A stretch of 64,000 nucleotides of DNA, from assembly GCF_000004195.4 (NCBI RefSeq), contig NC_030679.2, forward strand, positions 147,136,243 to 147,200,242, given 5' to 3'. Of the stretch, positions 61,490 to 64,000 are shown piece by piece. The DNA comes from Xenopus tropicalis. Taxonomy: Eukaryota; Chordata; Amphibia; Anura; Pipidae. Positions within the stretch are counted from its first letter, which is position 1, and each line of letters begins with the position of its first letter. The translations under genes and the position numbers were made by a program. The notes under the pieces are model-generated. The model saw only the letters and a program-made list of their open reading frames with translations, had not been told where the DNA came from and ran no database searches.

Positions 61490-64000
61490 GGTGACACAGT
61501 GACACATAAGAGGCTGTGAGTCTGCCCCTCCCCCTGCAGGGTGACACAGTGACACAGACAGAAGGAGCTGTGAGTCTGCCCCTCCCCCTGCAGGGTGACA
61601 CAGTGACACAGACAGAAGGAGCTGTGAGTCTGCCCCTCCCCCTGCAGGGTGACACAGTGACACAGACAGAAGGAGCTGTGAGTCTGCCCCTCCCCTGCAG
61701 GGTGACACAGTGACACAGACAGAAGGAGCTGTGAGTCTGCCCCTCCCCCTGCAGGGTGACACAGTGACACAGACAGAAGGAGCTGTGAGTCGGCCCCTCC
61801 CCCTGCAGGGTGGCACAGTGACACATAAGAGGCTGTGAGTCTGCCCCTCCCCCTGCAGGGTGACACAGTGACACAGACAGAAGGAGCTGTGAGTCTGCCC
61901 CTCCCCCTGCAGGGTGACACAGTGACACAGACAGAAGGAGCTGTGAGTCTGCCCCTCCCCCTGCAGGGTGACAAAGACAGAAGGAGCTGTGAGTCTGCCC
62001 CTCCCCCTGCAGGGTGACACAGTGACACAGACAGAAGGAGCTGTGAGTCGGCCCCTCCCCCTGCAGGGTGGCACAGTGACACAGACAGAAGGAGCCGTGA
62101 GTCTGCCCCTCCCCCTGCAGGGTGACACAGTGACACAGACAGAAGGAGCTGTGAGTTGGCCCCTCCCCCTGCAGGGTGACACAGTGACACAGACAGAAGG
62201 AGCTGTGAGTCTGCCCCTCCCCCTGCAGGGTGACACAGTGACACAGACAGAAGGAGCTGTGAGTCTGCCCCTCCCCCTGCAGGGTGACACAGTGACACAG
62301 ACAGAAGGAGCCGTGAGTCTGCCCCTCCCCCTGCAGGGTGACACAGTGACACAGACAGAAGGAGCCGTGAGTCTGCCCCTCCCCCTGCAGGGTGACACAG
62401 TGACACAGACAGAAGGAGCCGTGAGTCTGCCCCTCCCCCTGCAGGGTGACACAGTGACACAGACAGAAGGAGCTGTGAGTCTGCCCCTCCCCCTGCAGGG
62501 TGACACAGTGACACAGACAGAAGGAGCTGTGAGTCTGCCCCTCCCCCTGCAGGGTGACACAGTGACACAGACAGAAGGAGCTGTGAGTATGCCCCTCCCC
62601 CTGCAGGGTGACACAGTGACACAGACAGAAGGAGCTGTGAGTCTGCCCCTCCCCCTGCAGGGTGACACAGTGACACAGACAGAAGGAGCTGTGAGTCTGC
62701 CCCTCCCCCTGCAGGGTGACACAGTGACACAGACAGAAGGAGCCGTGAGTCTGCCCCTCCCCCTGCAGGGTGACACAGTGACACAGACAGAAGGAGCTGT
62801 GAGTCTGCCCCTCCCCCTGCAGGGTGACACAGTGACACAGACAGAAGGAGCCGTGAGTCTGCCCCTCCCCCTGCAGGGTGACACAGTGACACAGACAGAA
62901 GGAGCTGGGAGTCTGCCCCTCCCCCTGCAGGGTGACACAGTGACACAGACAGAAGGAGCCGTGAGTCTGCCCCTCCCCTTGCAGGGTGACACAGACAGAA
63001 GGAGCTGTGAGTCTGCCCCTCCCCCTGCAGGGTGACAGTGACACAGACAGAAGGAGCCGTGAGTCTGCCCCTCCCCCTGCAGGGTGACACAGTGACACAG
63101 ACAGAAGGAGCTGTGAGTCTGCCCCTCCCCCTGCAGGGTGACACAGTGACACAGACAGAAGGAGCTGTGAGTCTGCCCCTCCCCCTGCAGGGTGACACAG
63201 TGACACAGACAGAAGGAGCTGTGAGTCTGCCCCTCCCCCTGCAGGGTGACAGAGTGACACAGACAGAAGGAGCTGTGAGTCTGCCCCTCCCCCTGCAGGG
63301 TGACACAGTGACACAGACAGAAGGAGCCGTGAGTCTGCCCCTCCCCCTGCAGGGTGACACAGACAGAAGGAGCTGTGAGTCTGCCCCTCCCCCTGCAGGG
63401 TGACACAGTGACACAGACAGAAGGAGCTGTGAGTCTGCCCCTCCCCCTGCAGGGTGACACAGTGACACAGACAGAAGGAGCTGTGAGTCTGCCCCTCCCC
63501 CTGCAGGGTGACACAGTGACACAGACAGAAGGAGCCGTGAGTCTGCCCCTCCCCCTGCAGGGTGACACAGACAGAAGGAGCTGTGAGTCTGCCCCTCCCC
63601 CTGCAGGGTGACACAGTGACACAGACAGAAGGAGCTGTGAGTCTGCCCCTCCCCCTGCAGGGTGACACAGTGACACAGACAGAAGGAGCTGTGAGTCTGC
63701 CCCTCCCCCTGCAGGGTGACACAGTGACACAGACAGAAGGAGCCGTGAGTCTGCCCCTCCCCCTGCAGGGTGACACAGACAGAAGGAGCCGTGAGTCTGC
63801 CCCTCCCCCTGCAGGGTGACACAGTGACACAGACAGAAGGAGCTGTGAGTCTGCCCCTCCCCCTGCAGGGTGACACAGTGACACAGACAGAAGGAGCTGT
63901 GAGTCTGCCCCTCCCCCTGCAGGGTGACACAGTGACACAGACAGAAGGAGCTGTGAGTCTGCCCCTCCCCCTGCAGGGTGACACAGTGACACAGACAGAA
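61490..64000. repeat. 54-bp tandem array B, about 47 copies, upstream of the start codon; continues past window
   Basis: The unit contains GAGTCTGCCCCTCCCCCTGC and CAGTGACACAGACAGAAGG. It is the inverse of array A at 36170. A 46-bp short unit recurs at 63353, 63561 and 63769, giving a 208-bp higher-order repeat. The three minus-strand frames of 765-852 residues are artefacts. Confidence 0.97.

Noticed and set aside
61426..63992. Minus-strand open frames of 765-852 residues, rich in GGGADSQLLLSVSLCHPA-type repeats
   Set aside because: They overlap in three frames over a 54-bp (divisible by three) array with no stop in the unit. No domain, signal or gene structure; frame persistence is a property of the unit length.

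Overview
The window is vertebrate, intron-rich nuclear DNA, almost certainly from a Xenopus frog (X. tropicalis or X. laevis; I cannot separate them). Two things point there. The coding exons read as a vertebrate axonemal dynein heavy chain, and the introns are packed with short fold-back elements of Xenopus type, including T2-type MITEs with TTAAAGG-like ends, hAT-like fold-backs and Tx1/L1-type LINE relics. Family names other than T2 and hAT are not asserted.

There is one recognisable gene, on the minus strand: dnah2, the heavy chain of a ciliary inner-arm dynein. I could place 33 consecutive coding exons, from a Kozak-type ATG at 61361 down to a donor after 1088. All have GT-AG borders, and reading phase is preserved across all 32 introns. 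Together they encode about 1,747 residues (1,752 with an alternative exon 1 donor): the N-terminal tail (DHC_N1) and most of the linker (DHC_N2). The AAA motor ring, stalk and C-terminus lie beyond position 1.

Layout from the right edge (gene 5' end) to the left: a 54-bp tandem array (61.5-64 kb) upstream of the start codon; exons 1-3 (61.4-56.3 kb); a large intron 3 (56.3-44.9 kb) with 62-bp, 207-bp, 112-bp and 45-bp arrays; exons 4-9 (44.9-37.0 kb) with a 65-bp array filling intron 6 and an alternating MITE cluster in intron 7; intron 9 with an inverted-orientation 54-bp array and a 15/16-bp array; exons 10-11; intron 11 with a 5.7-kb 34-bp array; exons 12-15 with a 91-bp array in intron 12; exons 16-17 around a 122-bp repeat that has copied the exon edge; exons 18-29 with 35-bp and about 240-bp arrays; exon 30; intron 30 with 26/31-bp and 22-bp arrays; exons 31-33.

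Roughly 40 percent of the window is tandem repeat, from at least sixteen unrelated units, each mostly confined to one intron. Several units carry motifs that look functional in the sense orientation of the gene. The most striking is intron 16, where the 3' end of exon 16, the whole intron and the first bases of exon 17 were tandemly copied, giving four 37-nt decoy exons. Each has an intact acceptor, an altered donor (GTTAAG instead of GTAAAG) and an in-frame stop. Other arrays repeat 5' or 3' splice-site-like cores, or forkhead-type motifs, in a gene expected to be under FOXJ1/RFX ciliary control. No tRNA, rRNA, CRISPR or second protein-coding gene was recognised. The very long open frames over the arrays are artefacts of repeat units whose length is divisible by three or free of stops.
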